Positions 33,315 to 42,068 are shown, numbered from the stretch's first letter. The stretch: DNA of 64,000 nucleotides from Peribacillus frigoritolerans (GCF_040250305.1 NZ_CP158190.1:1520001-1584000), one strand, 5' to 3'. Made by a program: numbers and translations. Notes: generated from the sequence alone by a model not told the origin.

Positions 33315-34694
33315 ATGCGTCTTGAAGATGCAAAGCTAAAACTCTCCTTACTTGAAGCAATTGGGGTTTTGGCCATTCTATTCTTAATCATTGCAACTGG
33401 AATCATACATTATGGACTTGCCCCCCATATTCCAATAATAGCGGCAATCCTTTTCTTATTTGTTTATGGGAAGATCAAGAAGCTGCCATTTTCAATTATG
33501 GAGGCGGCTATAGTCAAAGGTGCAGGTACTGGTATGGGAGCCATTTATATATTCTTTTTCATTGGAATGCTGATTTCCATCTGGATGGCAAGCGGGACGA
33601 TCCCTACCATCATGTACTATGGGTTTGACTGGATTTCTGGTGAATATTTCTATGCGATCACATTTCTGGTGTGTTCGCTAATTGGGCTCTGTATCGGGAG
33701 TTCACTTACAACATCAGCCACTATCGGCGTTGCTTTAATAGGTATGGCGGCGGCGATGGATTTATCGTTGGCGATTACAGCCGGTGCAATCATTTCCGGT
33801 GCATTTCTTGGGGATAAAATGTCTCCATTATCCGACTCTACCAACCTTGCATCGGGAACGGTTGGAGCACCATTATTTGAACATATTAATAATATGCTTT
33901 GGACTACGATTCCAGGTTTTTTAATATCGCTTATCATTTTTTACTTCCTTTCACCGAATGTCAAAGTTGCTCGTGTTGAGGAAATCGAAGCCATGACCAA
34001 AGCCCTGGAAATGGAAACGAATATAAGCATATGGAGTTTGATTCCGTTTGTCATCGTTCTAATCATGGCTTTGAAAAAGGTGTCAGCCATTCCGACATTG
34101 TCGGCAGGAATCATTTCGGCAGCCATCATCGCTTTCATTCAAACGCCTAATTTGACGGTAGCAAAACTGGCGGATATTTTATACGGCGGATTTGTCCTCA
34201 AGAGTGGAGTGGATCAACTTGACTCAATCTTATCACGGGGCGGCATTGAAAGTATGATGTTCTCCGTTTCGATGGTGTTGTTGGCATTGGCCATGGGCGG
34301 ACTATTGTTCGAATTGGGGGTCATCCCTTCTATTTTAAAAGCAATCCAGGATTCATTGACGAGTGTAGCGAAAGTGATTTCCGCTACTGTATTTGCAGGA
34401 ATCAGCGTGAACTTCCTGGTGGGTGAACAGTATTTGTCAGTTATACTGCCTGGGAAAGCCTTTCAGCAGAAATATGAAGATTTAGGCTTGCAGCCCAAAA
34501 CGCTTGCGAGGGTACTTGAAGATGCGGGAACAGTTGTGAATCCTCTGGTTCCTTGGGGTGTCTGCGGTGTATTCCTGACACAGGTATTGGGTGTTTCAAC
34601 CCTTGAATATGCCCCTTTTGCATTCTTCTGCCTGCTTTGTCCTTTGCTCAGTCTGATTTCTGGCTTTACGAAAATCGGTATCCATTATAAATGA
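33315..34694 (+). CDS. nhaC: Na+/H+ antiporter NhaC family
   Basis: This ~459-residue protein has eleven or twelve transmembrane helices. The blocks GAIISGAFLGDKMSPLSDST and EDAGTVVNPLVPWGVCG are diagnostic for NhaC, which exchanges cytoplasmic Na+ for external H+ (some relatives swap malate-2H for Na+-lactate). The start is taken at ATG 33315, where GGGGAAA precedes it; an upstream TTG at 33294 is in frame but has no site. Monocistronic under a strong promoter. The true substrate (Na+/H+ or malate/lactate) is not fixed by these motifs. Confidence 0.9.
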   Translation: MRLEDAKLKLSLLEAIGVLAILFLIIATGIIHYGLAPHIPIIAAILFLFVYGKIKKLPFSIMEAAIVKGAGTGMGAIYIFFFIGMLISIWMASGTIPTIMYYGFDWISGEYFYAITFLVCSLIGLCIGSSLTTSATIGVALIGMAAAMDLSLAITAGAIISGAFLGDKMSPLSDSTNLASGTVGAPLFEHINNMLWTTIPGFLISLIIFYFLSPNVKVARVEEIEAMTKALEMETNISIWSLIPFVIVLIMALKKVSAIPTLSAGIISAAIIAFIQTPNLTVAKLADILYGGFVLKSGVDQLDSILSRGGIESMMFSVSMVLLALAMGGLLFELGVIPSILKAIQDSLTSVAKVISATVFAGISVNFLVGEQYLSVILPGKAFQQKYEDLGLQPKTLARVLEDAGTVVNPLVPWGVCGVFLTQVLGVSTLEYAPFAFFCLLCPLLSLISGFTKIGIHYK

Positions 34695-34732
34695 AAAAAA
34701 CAGGCGGTCGGTTTTGACTGCCTGTTTTTTTA
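34695..34732. terminator. Bidirectional terminator after nhaC
   Basis: AAAAAAACAGGC pairs with GCCTGTTTTTTT around a 15-base loop; T tracts exist on both strands. Confidence 0.88.
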
Positions 34733-34763
34733 TGTGAACTTACATAGCCTTATAGAGAAGGGA

Positions 34764-34795
34764 ACCCCCTGACATGAACAGAAATGTCAGGGGGT
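34764..34795 (-). other. Perfect hairpin beyond the FtsW-like gene
   Basis: ACCCCCTGACA pairs exactly with TGTCAGGGGGT around ten bases, 11 bases past the minus-strand stop. It lacks a T tract, so it may stabilise the mRNA end ahead of the terminator at 34695. Confidence 0.55.
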
Positions 34796-34805
34796 ATTTG
34801 ATTGA

Positions 34806-35999
34806 TTATTTTGAAGACGCGATCTCATCTTTTGGGATGGACACGACCTTTTCTTTCTGTTCAAGCAAGTTCATTCGCATGACGACATTTTGGAATATGC
34901 CCATTGAAAGCATGAGCAGCAGTAAGGAAGATCCTCCATAACTGATGAATGGAAGGGTGATCCCTGTGATAGGGATAAGTCCAGTCACTCCGCCAACGTT
35001 GATGCCGACTTGAATGCCGATCATGGATGAGATGCCGATCAATAAAAGGCTTCCAAATGGATCCTTGCATTTTGCTGAAAGTACAAATCCCCTTAAAACG
35101 ATAAAACCTAGTGTCAATAGAACGAACCCCACTCCGAATATTCCGAGCTCTTCCGCAATGACAGACATGATGAAATCAGTATGCGATTCAGGCAGGTACC
35201 CGTATTTTTGTACACTGTCACCAAGTCCCACTCCAGTAAGGCCGCCGGATCCTATTGCGAATAAGGAATTCACGAGTTGATATCCGCTTTCTCCTGCCTT
35301 TCCGAAAGGGTCTGCAAACCCCGTAAAACGAGACATCTTATTTTCAGAAAGAACGGCTGAGAAATTTCCTGTCACGAGTACCCCTAATGCAAAAATGGCA
35401 ACGAATATCGCAGTGATCAAAGAGAGTTTGAATATACTCTTAAAAGACATCCCGGATGAAATGATCATGGTACTTGAAATCAGGAAAATGACCGCTGCCG
35501 TTCCATAGTCAGGCTGTATTCCGATTAAAAAGCAGATGAATACCAGAAAGAAAATCGGCGGGATGACGGCTTTATCAATACTATTGATTCGATCTTGCCT
35601 TTTTCCGTAAATGGCTGCCAGATAAATGATTATGGCTAACTTGGAAAATTCAGCGGGTTGGATCGATTTTGTCCCTAATTTGAACCAGCTTGTGGCATTT
35701 CCTGCTGTATGGCCGAAGATAAAGAGCAGCAAAAGGATACCGGCCATTCCAAACATCATAGACATCAAGAACATTTTGTTTTTGTACATCTTATAAGGAA
35801 GGATCATCGTGACGATCATTGCCACGAATGAAATGAGAAAAGCCGTTTTTTGCTTCTCAAAGAAGTAATCCATGGGCCAGCCGTATCGAGCGACAGCAGT
35901 GATCATGCTCGAACTGTAAATCATGACTAAACCAAACAAACAGAGTAATACGACAGCGATGAAAATAGGGAAGTCGTATGCTTTAATTATTCTTTTCAC
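34806..35999 (-). CDS. FtsW/RodA/SpoVE family peptidoglycan polymerase
   Basis: This ~397-residue SEDS protein has about ten transmembrane helices and polymerises lipid II into glycan strands with a partner class B penicillin-binding protein. Family blocks are present: WFKLGTKSIQPAEFSKLA, IGIQPDYGTA, GYLPESHTDFIMSVIAEELG and LPFISYGGSSLLL. The GTG at 35999 is chosen because GAGGTGA lies eight bases upstream; the ORF can be extended to GTG 36011 inside that site. It has no division-cluster neighbours, so it could be FtsW, RodA-like or a SpoVE paralogue. Confidence 0.9.
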   Translation of the reverse strand: MKRIIKAYDFPIFIAVVLLCLFGLVMIYSSSMITAVARYGWPMDYFFEKQKTAFLISFVAMIVTMILPYKMYKNKMFLMSMMFGMAGILLLLFIFGHTAGNATSWFKLGTKSIQPAEFSKLAIIIYLAAIYGKRQDRINSIDKAVIPPIFFLVFICFLIGIQPDYGTAAVIFLISSTMIISSGMSFKSIFKLSLITAIFVAIFALGVLVTGNFSAVLSENKMSRFTGFADPFGKAGESGYQLVNSLFAIGSGGLTGVGLGDSVQKYGYLPESHTDFIMSVIAEELGIFGVGFVLLTLGFIVLRGFVLSAKCKDPFGSLLLIGISSMIGIQVGINVGGVTGLIPITGITLPFISYGGSSLLLLMLSMGIFQNVVMRMNLLEQKEKVVSIPKDEIASSK

Positions 36000-36370
36000 T
36001 TGTGCGCTCACCTCAAATATGTATGCGCGAAAAAATCGCCTTCTTATATAGTAACGGAAAATCGGTTATATAGATAATAATTTTTATTCGATAATATGAA
36101 TTTATCCTCCATAAACCAATATTAAACACTAAAACCGAGAAACTTGGTCTGCTGGATTTCCTTTTTGCTTATAGCCGAATTCGGATTCCTATACATTACC
36201 TTCGATAGTAAACGTGAATACTCCTTTTAATAACGGGAAAATTTTTACTATATATTCCATTTGGTGGTGCTGTTATGTCTGGAAGATTACTATTTAAGGT
36301 TAAAACTTGATGTGATGCAGTGGATACTGAAAACGAATTTGTTAGAGTAACTCATCTTAAGAGGTATACT

Positions 36371-36503
36371 TATTTTAGCACCGGTTATGTGGCACGGAAT
36401 CGGGCAGGGATTTTATGAAGAGAGGGAACCCGTTATGAACTTGGTTCCAATCGATTATATTATACAGGCTGCTGCGTCTCTGGCATTATATAAAGAGGGT
36501 TGA
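36371..36503 (+). pseudogene. Eroded remnant of an NAD(P)-binding reductase (SDR/thioester-reductase type)
   Basis: One frame gives YFSTGYVARNRAGI from 36371, a second frame gives GFYEEREP, and this runs straight into MNLVPIDYIIQAAASLALYK before TGA at 36501. These fragments resemble the active-site STGYVAG region and the NLVPVDYV region of thioester-reductase-like SDRs, normally over 100 residues apart. At least one frameshift and an internal deletion must have occurred. It lies just before an aldehyde dehydrogenase gene. The rest of 36000-36624 contains no gene I can support. Confidence 0.5.
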
Positions 36504-36624
36504 CGCGAAAAACCTCGTATGTTTAGTGAATTAGGGAAGGTCTACCTCCTTGGTCGATCTTAATTAAAAGCATAAATATGATAGGAAGTACCAATGAAAA
36601 TAAGGTAAAGCAAGGGGAGTAGTT

Positions 36625-38184
36625 ATGGAAGAAATACAAGACAAGCTGGAAGTGTTTTCTCCGGCAACAGGTGAGAAGATTGCGGAAATAGTCCCAACGC
36701 CATTGAAGGCGATTCCTCATATATATAAGAAATCAAGACATGCGTTCCAAGCATGGTCGAATCTTCCCATCAAGGAACGGCTGCAGTATTTAAAACGGCT
36801 TCGTTTATTGATGGTTGAAAAAATGGATGAAATAGCTGAAGTCATTTCAAAAGATACAGGAAAAGTGAAAATTGAAGCACTGGTTGCTGATATCATGCCA
36901 ACGATTGATGCAATCAAGCATATCGAGAAACATGCAGTGAAAACTCTTTCCGGACGAAAGGTCACCACTCCGCTCATGTTAATTGGAAAAAAATCTTATA
37001 TCCATTATATGCCCCGTGGAACGGTTCTCGTCATTTCACCATGGAATTATCCGCTGCAGCTTTCCATGGTACCCATTCTTAATGCGCTAGCAGCGGGAAA
37101 TGCAGTCATCGCCAAGCCCTCAGAGGTAACTCCTTTAGTTGGGGTGTGCATTGAAAAGTTGTTTCTTGAAGCTGGTTTCCCGGACGGAACTATACAGTTT
37201 GCCCATGGAGGAAAAGAATTGGGTGCGGCATTAACTGAGCAAAAGCCAGATTATATATTTTTTACTGGATCTGTAAGGACTGGGAAAATGATTGGTGAGG
37301 TCGCAGCTAGACAACTGATCCCAACGACTTTGGAGCTTGGCGGGAAGGATCCAATGATCGTTCTGCGTGATGCCAACCTGGAACGGGCTGTGAACGGGGC
37401 CCTTTGGGGGGCTTTTACAAATAGCGGGCAGGTGTGCATGAGTGTTGAAAGGGTTTATGTGGAACGTCCTGTTTATAAGGAATTCCTCATGCTTCTTAAA
37501 GAAAAAACGAAGTCCATGAGGCAGGGGGTGCATTCGCAGGATGATATCGGTTCAATGACTTTCCCCGCACAAGTTGATATTGTAGCTGGACAACTGGAGG
37601 ATGCACTGAATAAGGGGGCCGTACTTGAAGCCGGAATACCTCCGAAAGAGTGGAAAACGGGACAGACCCATTTCATTCCGCCGACGATTCTGTCCAATGT
37701 CGATCATTCCATGAAAATCATGAAAGAAGAAACGTTCGGACCCGTATTGCCTGTTGTGCCTTTCGATACGGAGGAAGAAGTGATCGCCCTGGCAAATGAA
37801 AGTGAATATGGGCTCAATTCCAGCGTTTGGACGATGGATAGGGAAAAAGCAAGCAAAATTGCGTCTCGGTTAGTAACAGGAGCGGTGACCATCAATGATG
37901 TGCTGATAACGGTTGCTAATCATCATTTACCATTTGGCGGTGCCAAACAAAGCGGAGTTGGCCGGTATCATGGCGAGCATGGATTAAAGATTTTCTGCCA
38001 TGAAAAAGCGATCATGATCGATAAAGGTAAAAACAATACAGAAATACAGTGGTATCCATATGAAGGGAAATACACGAGTTTTTTATCGCTGTTTCAGAAT
38101 TACTTTTCTGCCAAACCGAACTGGATTCGTTTCGGCAAAGAATATTTGCGATTGATTAAATTATCCAAAGGGAACAGAAAATGA
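36625..38184 (+). CDS. NAD(P)-dependent aldehyde dehydrogenase
   Basis: This 519-residue enzyme oxidises an aldehyde to its acid. The general base is Glu237 in TLELGGKDP and the nucleophile is Cys271 in NSGQVCMS; the cofactor site FTGSVRTGK is clear. The C-terminal ~45 residues beyond the usual end are hydrophobic and basic (FLSLFQNYFSAKPNWIRFG), suggesting loose membrane attachment as in long-chain aldehyde dehydrogenases. AAGGGGAG lies before the ATG. The reductase relic upstream hints at a former aldehyde-handling gene pair. Confidence 0.92.
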   Translation: MEEIQDKLEVFSPATGEKIAEIVPTPLKAIPHIYKKSRHAFQAWSNLPIKERLQYLKRLRLLMVEKMDEIAEVISKDTGKVKIEALVADIMPTIDAIKHIEKHAVKTLSGRKVTTPLMLIGKKSYIHYMPRGTVLVISPWNYPLQLSMVPILNALAAGNAVIAKPSEVTPLVGVCIEKLFLEAGFPDGTIQFAHGGKELGAALTEQKPDYIFFTGSVRTGKMIGEVAARQLIPTTLELGGKDPMIVLRDANLERAVNGALWGAFTNSGQVCMSVERVYVERPVYKEFLMLLKEKTKSMRQGVHSQDDIGSMTFPAQVDIVAGQLEDALNKGAVLEAGIPPKEWKTGQTHFIPPTILSNVDHSMKIMKEETFGPVLPVVPFDTEEEVIALANESEYGLNSSVWTMDREKASKIASRLVTGAVTINDVLITVANHHLPFGGAKQSGVGRYHGEHGLKIFCHEKAIMIDKGKNNTEIQWYPYEGKYTSFLSLFQNYFSAKPNWIRFGKEYLRLIKLSKGNRK

Positions 38185-38203
38185 GATCCATTTATAAAAA
38201 AGA

Positions 38204-38232
38204 TTGTTATTTTCATAACGAGCGCGTATACT
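38204..38232 (+). promoter_or_regulatory. Candidate promoter of the Mn2+ riboswitch transcript
   Basis: TTGTTA and TATACT are separated by 17 bases, about 30 bases before the aptamer. Confidence 0.6.
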
Positions 38233-38263
38233 ATTAATATACTTAATAACTGATTTTCCTTTT

Positions 38264-38370
38264 CAAAGGGGAGTAGCGTTAGGGTTCGCCCTAAAACAAA
38301 GTCGTCATTACGTGAATGTTAAACATTCATCGGCTTTGTTGACATGATTTCATGTTCAGCAAGACCTTTG
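38264..38370 (+). promoter_or_regulatory. yybP-ykoY (Mn2+) riboswitch upstream of a TerC-family gene
   Basis: The conserved CAAAGGGGAGTAGCG start, the loop region TCGTCATTACG and the closing GCAAGACCTTTG are those of the yybP-ykoY motif, which binds Mn2+. P1 pairs CAAAGG (38264-38269) with CCTTTG (38365-38370). The same CCTTTG is needed by the terminator that follows, so metal binding should allow read-through into the exporter gene. Confidence 0.92.
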
Positions 38371-38396
38371 CCTATATGGCAGAGGTCTTTTTATTT
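38362..38396 (+). terminator. Terminator of the Mn2+ riboswitch
   Basis: AGACCTTTGCC pairs with GGCAGAGGTCT (one G-U pair), followed by TTTTTATTTT. Mutually exclusive with the aptamer P1 helix. Confidence 0.9.
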
Positions 38397-38443
38397 TGCC
38401 AATGCCAGTAGGAAGGAAATACTAACTATTGGAGGTTGAATGC

Positions 38444-39226
38444 ATGGAAGCATCAATATTATTGGAATATGGCTGGGTCCTTCTTATCTTGGTTGGATTA
38501 GAAGGGATACTTGCTGCGGATAATGCGGTCGTCATGGCTGTCATGGTTAAGCATTTGCCAAAAGAACAACAGCGAAAAGCCTTGTTTTATGGTCTGATGG
38601 GAGCTTTTGTTTTCCGCTTTGCAAGTTTATTCCTTATTTCCTTTCTTGTCGAGGTGTGGCAAGTTCAAGCAATCGGTGCGATTTATTTACTTTTCATTGC
38701 TTTTCAGCACATTTACAAAAAATACGCTGGTAAAGGTGAGAAGGAAATCACGAAACCTAAAAAGCAATCCGGCTTCTGGATGACTGTGGTAAAGGTTGAA
38801 GCGGCTGATATAGCTTTCGCAATCGATTCGATGTTGGCTGCCGTCGCACTGGCTGTTACACTTCCTGAAACAGGCTGGATGAAAGTCGGCGGTATTGACG
38901 GAGGGCAATTTGCTGTCATGTTCCTCGGCGGCATGATTGGATTAATCATTATGCGATTTGCAGCAAATGCGTTCGTGAAGTTGCTTCATAAGCGTCCTTC
39001 CCTAGAAACGGCTGCATTTTTGATAGTGGGTTGGGTAGGAGTGAAGTTGGCGGTACACACACTCGCACACCCTTCACTGGCTGTCATCGATCATCATTTC
39101 CCTGAATCAACTCTTTGGAAATCGATTTTCTGGGTTGTATTGATTGGAATTGCAGCAGGTGCATGGATCATTTCAAGCAAGAAAGAAAAAAAAGAAAAAG
39201 AAGAGAAAAAAATACAGGAAGCTTAA
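38444..39226 (+). CDS. TerC-family Mn2+ exporter (YkoY/MeeY-like)
   Basis: This 260-residue protein has about seven or eight transmembrane helices. The TerC acidic motifs are seen in LEGILAADNAVVMAVM and KVEAADIAFAIDSMLA, and the protein ends with a Lys/Glu-rich tail. B. subtilis YkoY is under the same riboswitch and has been linked to Mn2+ export, renamed MeeY. TTGGAGG lies nine bases before the ATG at 38444. Manganese export is therefore supported by family and by the riboswitch. Confidence 0.93.
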   Translation: MEASILLEYGWVLLILVGLEGILAADNAVVMAVMVKHLPKEQQRKALFYGLMGAFVFRFASLFLISFLVEVWQVQAIGAIYLLFIAFQHIYKKYAGKGEKEITKPKKQSGFWMTVVKVEAADIAFAIDSMLAAVALAVTLPETGWMKVGGIDGGQFAVMFLGGMIGLIIMRFAANAFVKLLHKRPSLETAAFLIVGWVGVKLAVHTLAHPSLAVIDHHFPESTLWKSIFWVVLIGIAAGAWIISSKKEKKEKEEKKIQEA

Positions 39227-39231
39227 AAAAA

Positions 39232-39252
39232 CAGGCGTGCTGGTCACGCCTA
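39232..39252 (+). terminator. terC terminator arm pair, left copy of a 21-bp direct repeat
   Basis: AGGCGTG pairs with CACGCCT in a short hairpin right after the terC stop. The same 21 bases recur at 39487-39507, where the T tract is intact. This left copy is followed by AATTTG instead of a T run. Confidence 0.8.
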
Positions 39253-39486
39253 ATTTGTAGACTAAAGGAGTTTTAACTAAAATTTCAAAACAAAGTTGAT
39301 TGGAGTGGGTGTGCGAGACTCCTGCGGGAAAAGCGCGTCGAGGGGAGACCCCGCAGGCGCAATGCGCCGAGGAGGCTCCCGGACCGCCCGCGGAAAGCGA
39401 GTGCCTGGAGTGGAAATCGACGTTTGGGTTTTATAAACCTTTATAAAACTGAGATAAACAATTTTATCGAGTTTGTCTACAGTCTG
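39253..39486 (-). mobile_element. Solitary MITE-like repeat element with terminal inverted repeats and 21-bp flanking duplication
   Basis: The 234-base element reads as the reverse complement of a unit of the 31947 array. Its ends are TGTAGAC and GTCTACA, and its core holds GACTCCTGCGGGAAAAGCG and GGCTCCCGGACCGCCCGCGG. It interrupts the terC terminator, leaving identical 21-bp copies on each side. No ORF is present, so movement would need a transposase supplied from elsewhere. Alternatively the 21-bp copies arose by slippage. Confidence 0.65.
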
Positions 39487-39507
39487 CAGGCGTGCTGGTC
39501 ACGCCTA
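39487..39507 (+). terminator. Right copy of the duplicated terC terminator
   Basis: The AGGCGTG/CACGCCT hairpin is followed by TATTTTTTTT, a normal intrinsic terminator ending. Confidence 0.8.
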
Positions 39508-39835
39508 TTTTTTTTGCTTTTTCATGTATTTATGGAGATGACCCTCAAAAGCGCAGGGGTGTTTACGAATGATATGTTAAAAGATGTGAATATTAAATTC
39601 CGGTTATAAAAATGACAATTGTCCCATTGTATCGGACGAAAATCAGGAAAAAGATAACTTACTGTAATTGCACTGTAATAAACGAGAAAAAACTAAGTAT
39701 TTTATCATGTTGATATATTATGTGATTTCATTTTTAATGCAAAAATAGTTCTTTTGGTACTGTCTTTTAGACTCCCTCCGCTTAAGATAAGTATGTTGAT
39801 GCGTATTTTATGTTCAACAGGAGCGAGGTGAGCAA
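39508..39835. other. Intergenic region upstream of sigI
   Basis: No supported gene. A 25-codon frame at 39531-39608 has no good ribosome site. The last 50 bases hold the leader of sigI; I could not pick out a sigma-I promoter with confidence. Confidence 0.4.
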
Positions 39836-40579
39836 ATGCTTGGATTGTTGTTTACAGCATTCAAAAAAAAGCGTTCTTTAGAAGAAACCGTATTGAAAAT
39901 TCAACAAGGCGATATTAGCCTTCGTAATGATACCATAGAGTCATTCAAACCTTTTATTGCGAAAACAGTGTCATCGGTTTGCAAACGTTACATATACGAA
40001 TCAGATGATGAATTCAGTATTGGATTGATTGCTTTTAACGAGGCAATCGATAAATATTCCCCGGAAAAAGGCCGTTCTTTATTGGCATTTGCCGAAACCC
40101 TCGTTAAACGAAGGGTTATAGATTATATAAGAAGCCAGTCCAAACAAAAAGAAGTCCTATTGGATTTATCACTGAATGATGATAATGAGCAAAGCCATAT
40201 ATATATCGATAATGAAAATTCCATCAATGAATACGAGAAGCAGAAGGAATCGGAAAGAAGAAAAGAAGAAATTCTGCTTTATATAAGCCATCTAGAGGAT
40301 TTTGGTCTGTCATTTGAGGATTTAGTTGAAAACTCTCCCAAACATGCAGATGCCAGGAAGGGAGCTATTATGATCGCTAAATTGTTAATGGAAGATGACG
40401 AACTGAAAGAAATCCTGTTTGCAAAAAAGCGGCTGCCCGTAAAACAGCTTGAGGGAAAAGTGGAAGTAAGCAGAAAAACTATTGAACGGAACAGAAAGTA
40501 CATCATTGCTGTGGCAATCATAATAAACGGAGATTTCTTGTATTTGAATGATTATATAAAAGGGGCTATCGATGGATGA
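39836..40579 (+). CDS. sigI: RNA polymerase sigma factor SigI
   Basis: This 247-residue alternative sigma factor is used for heat and cell-wall stress. The N-terminal region has EETVLKIQQGDISLRNDTIE and FKPFIAKTVSSVC, then SDDEFSIGLIAFNEAIDKY and FAETLVKRRVIDYIRSQ, all typical of SigI. The C-terminal half has a putative DNA-binding VKQLEGKVEVSRKTIERNR. GCGAGGTGAG lies before the ATG. The stop overlaps the rsgI start, so sigma and anti-sigma factor are made together. Confidence 0.95.
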   Translation: MLGLLFTAFKKKRSLEETVLKIQQGDISLRNDTIESFKPFIAKTVSSVCKRYIYESDDEFSIGLIAFNEAIDKYSPEKGRSLLAFAETLVKRRVIDYIRSQSKQKEVLLDLSLNDDNEQSHIYIDNENSINEYEKQKESERRKEEILLYISHLEDFGLSFEDLVENSPKHADARKGAIMIAKLLMEDDELKEILFAKKRLPVKQLEGKVEVSRKTIERNRKYIIAVAIIINGDFLYLNDYIKGAIDG

Positions 40580-41820
40580 AAAAAGGAGTTATTCTTTCAG
40601 TTAATAAGCGATTTGTAACCCTATTGACCCCCGAGGGTGAATTTCTGAAAACCAAAAGGCAGGAACGGGTATATGAAGTGGGTGAGGAAATCACTTTTGC
40701 ACCTGCTAAACAAAAGTTCACTTTAGCCTTTTCCAATTTTCATTCATCTTTCAAAAAAACGGCCGTGCTAAGCATTGCCTCCACCTTCTTGATTCTGTTT
40801 TCGATTCTTCCTTCTTATTTCTCCGGTCCTGTGTCGGCATATATGACGATAGATGTGAATCCAAGCATTGAATTGGAGCTTGACGATGATTTAGAAGTTC
40901 TCAAACTTACCGGTTTAAATGAAGACGGCAAGCTTGTGATTGGTCAGCTGAAGGCCTGGAAAGGCAAGGATATGAAGACTGTTACAAACCGGATCGTTGA
41001 AACGACGAAGCAACTTGGTTATTTGAAAGGAAATAAACAAATTGTGGTTTCCACAACGTTATTGGAAAAAGATAAAGAACTGGATAAGAATTTAAAAGAA
41101 GAGATAAAAGAAATTTCTGAGAAGGATAATGTTTCTAACACAAAAATGAAAGTGATCCAGGCAACAAAAAGCGATCGGAAGCAAGCACGGGAAAAAGGCA
41201 TATCCACTGGTAAGTATCTCGAAAAGAAGTTGAATGAAGATAAAGATAAGGTGAAAGTCAATAAGAGGGAGCCTGCTCCAGCACCAGATAAAAAAGTCGA
41301 GGAAAGGGTTGTTATTCCGAAAGAGAAGAGCGTAACGCTGAGTACGGAAAACAAATCGGATGGAGAAAAGAAAAAAGAGAATAATGAAATTGAAATAAAG
41401 CAAAAGCCGGCCAATGAAGCCAAACCGAATGAACGGAAAAACGCGGGTATGGAAGTTGCCAAAATTAAGGAACAAACTGAACAGAAAGATACAATTGAAA
41501 AACGGGATGCAATAAATGGATACAAGGAAAAAAGCAACGAGTCGAAAGGGAAATCCGATAGCGACTACAGCAACCAATCAAAGAACAAGCAGAAAAATGA
41601 AAAGAATGATAAAAAGTTCGATGTAAAAAAAGTTTCATCAGCCAAAGAAAATAATAATGACGATCATATAAAGCACGAAAATAAAAATAAACAAGCTAAC
41701 CAAGTGAAGCAGGCTAAACGGGATAAGCAAAATAAGCAAAATAAACAAGATAAGCAAGATTGGGATAAGTCGAAAAGGGGTAAAGGCAATAATGGAAACG
41801 GAAATGGACATAATGATTAA
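40576..41820 (+). CDS. rsgI: Anti-sigma-I factor RsgI with long Lys/Asn/Gln-rich extracellular tail
   Basis: This 414-residue single-pass membrane protein holds SigI inactive. The N-terminal RsgI_N domain is residues 1-50, the transmembrane helix about 61-81, then the conserved SAYMTIDVNPSIELELDD block. The Asn95-Pro96 bond in VNPSIE is the self-cleavage site reported for related RsgI proteins. From about residue 220 to the end the tail is low complexity (KENNEIEIKQK, KQNKQNKQDKQD), with no carbohydrate-binding module. Start ATG 40576 is inside the sigI stop. Confidence 0.94.
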   Translation: MKKGVILSVNKRFVTLLTPEGEFLKTKRQERVYEVGEEITFAPAKQKFTLAFSNFHSSFKKTAVLSIASTFLILFSILPSYFSGPVSAYMTIDVNPSIELELDDDLEVLKLTGLNEDGKLVIGQLKAWKGKDMKTVTNRIVETTKQLGYLKGNKQIVVSTTLLEKDKELDKNLKEEIKEISEKDNVSNTKMKVIQATKSDRKQAREKGISTGKYLEKKLNEDKDKVKVNKREPAPAPDKKVEERVVIPKEKSVTLSTENKSDGEKKKENNEIEIKQKPANEAKPNERKNAGMEVAKIKEQTEQKDTIEKRDAINGYKEKSNESKGKSDSDYSNQSKNKQKNEKNDKKFDVKKVSSAKENNNDDHIKHENKNKQANQVKQAKRDKQNKQNKQDKQDWDKSKRGKGNNGNGNGHND

Positions 41821-41821
41821 A

Positions 41822-41848
41822 AAGAGTCCAGCATGCAGCTGGACTCTT
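41822..41848. terminator. Terminator between rsgI and the SASP gene
   Basis: AAGAGTCCAGC pairs perfectly with GCTGGACTCTT. The T tract is better on the minus strand (TTTTTAATC), so it mainly serves the SASP gene. Confidence 0.85.
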
Positions 41849-41876
41849 AGCCATGGATATTTAATTGTGTTAGGAA

Positions 41877-42068
41877 TTATTGACCTTTAAGTTGAGACTG
41901 TGCTTGTTGTACAAGACGTTTCGTAATTTCTCCGCCAACTGAACCATTGGCACGTGCTGAAGTATCGGATCCTAATTGTACACCGAATTCAGATGCAATT
42001 TCATATTTGATTTGTTCTAATGCTTGTTCGATTCCAGGAACAAGAAGATTGTTGCTGCTGTTAGCCAT
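41877..42068 (-). CDS. Alpha/beta-type small acid-soluble spore protein
   Basis: This 63-residue DNA-binding protein coats and protects spore DNA. The pattern is complete: [20 protein letters not shown], the germination protease site SEFGVQLG, and [24 protein letters not shown] precedes the ATG. The gene is direct evidence that the organism forms endospores, and it should be made only in the forespore. Which ssp paralogue it is cannot be said. Confidence 0.96.
   Translation of the reverse strand: MANSSNNLLVPGIEQALEQIKYEIASEFGVQLGSDTSARANGSVGGEITKRLVQQAQSQLKGQ

Noticed and set aside
41019..41577. Long minus-strand ORFs opposite rsgI
   Set aside because: They arise from the Lys/Asn/Glu-rich low-complexity coding of rsgI, giving Phe/Ser/Leu-rich antisense frames.
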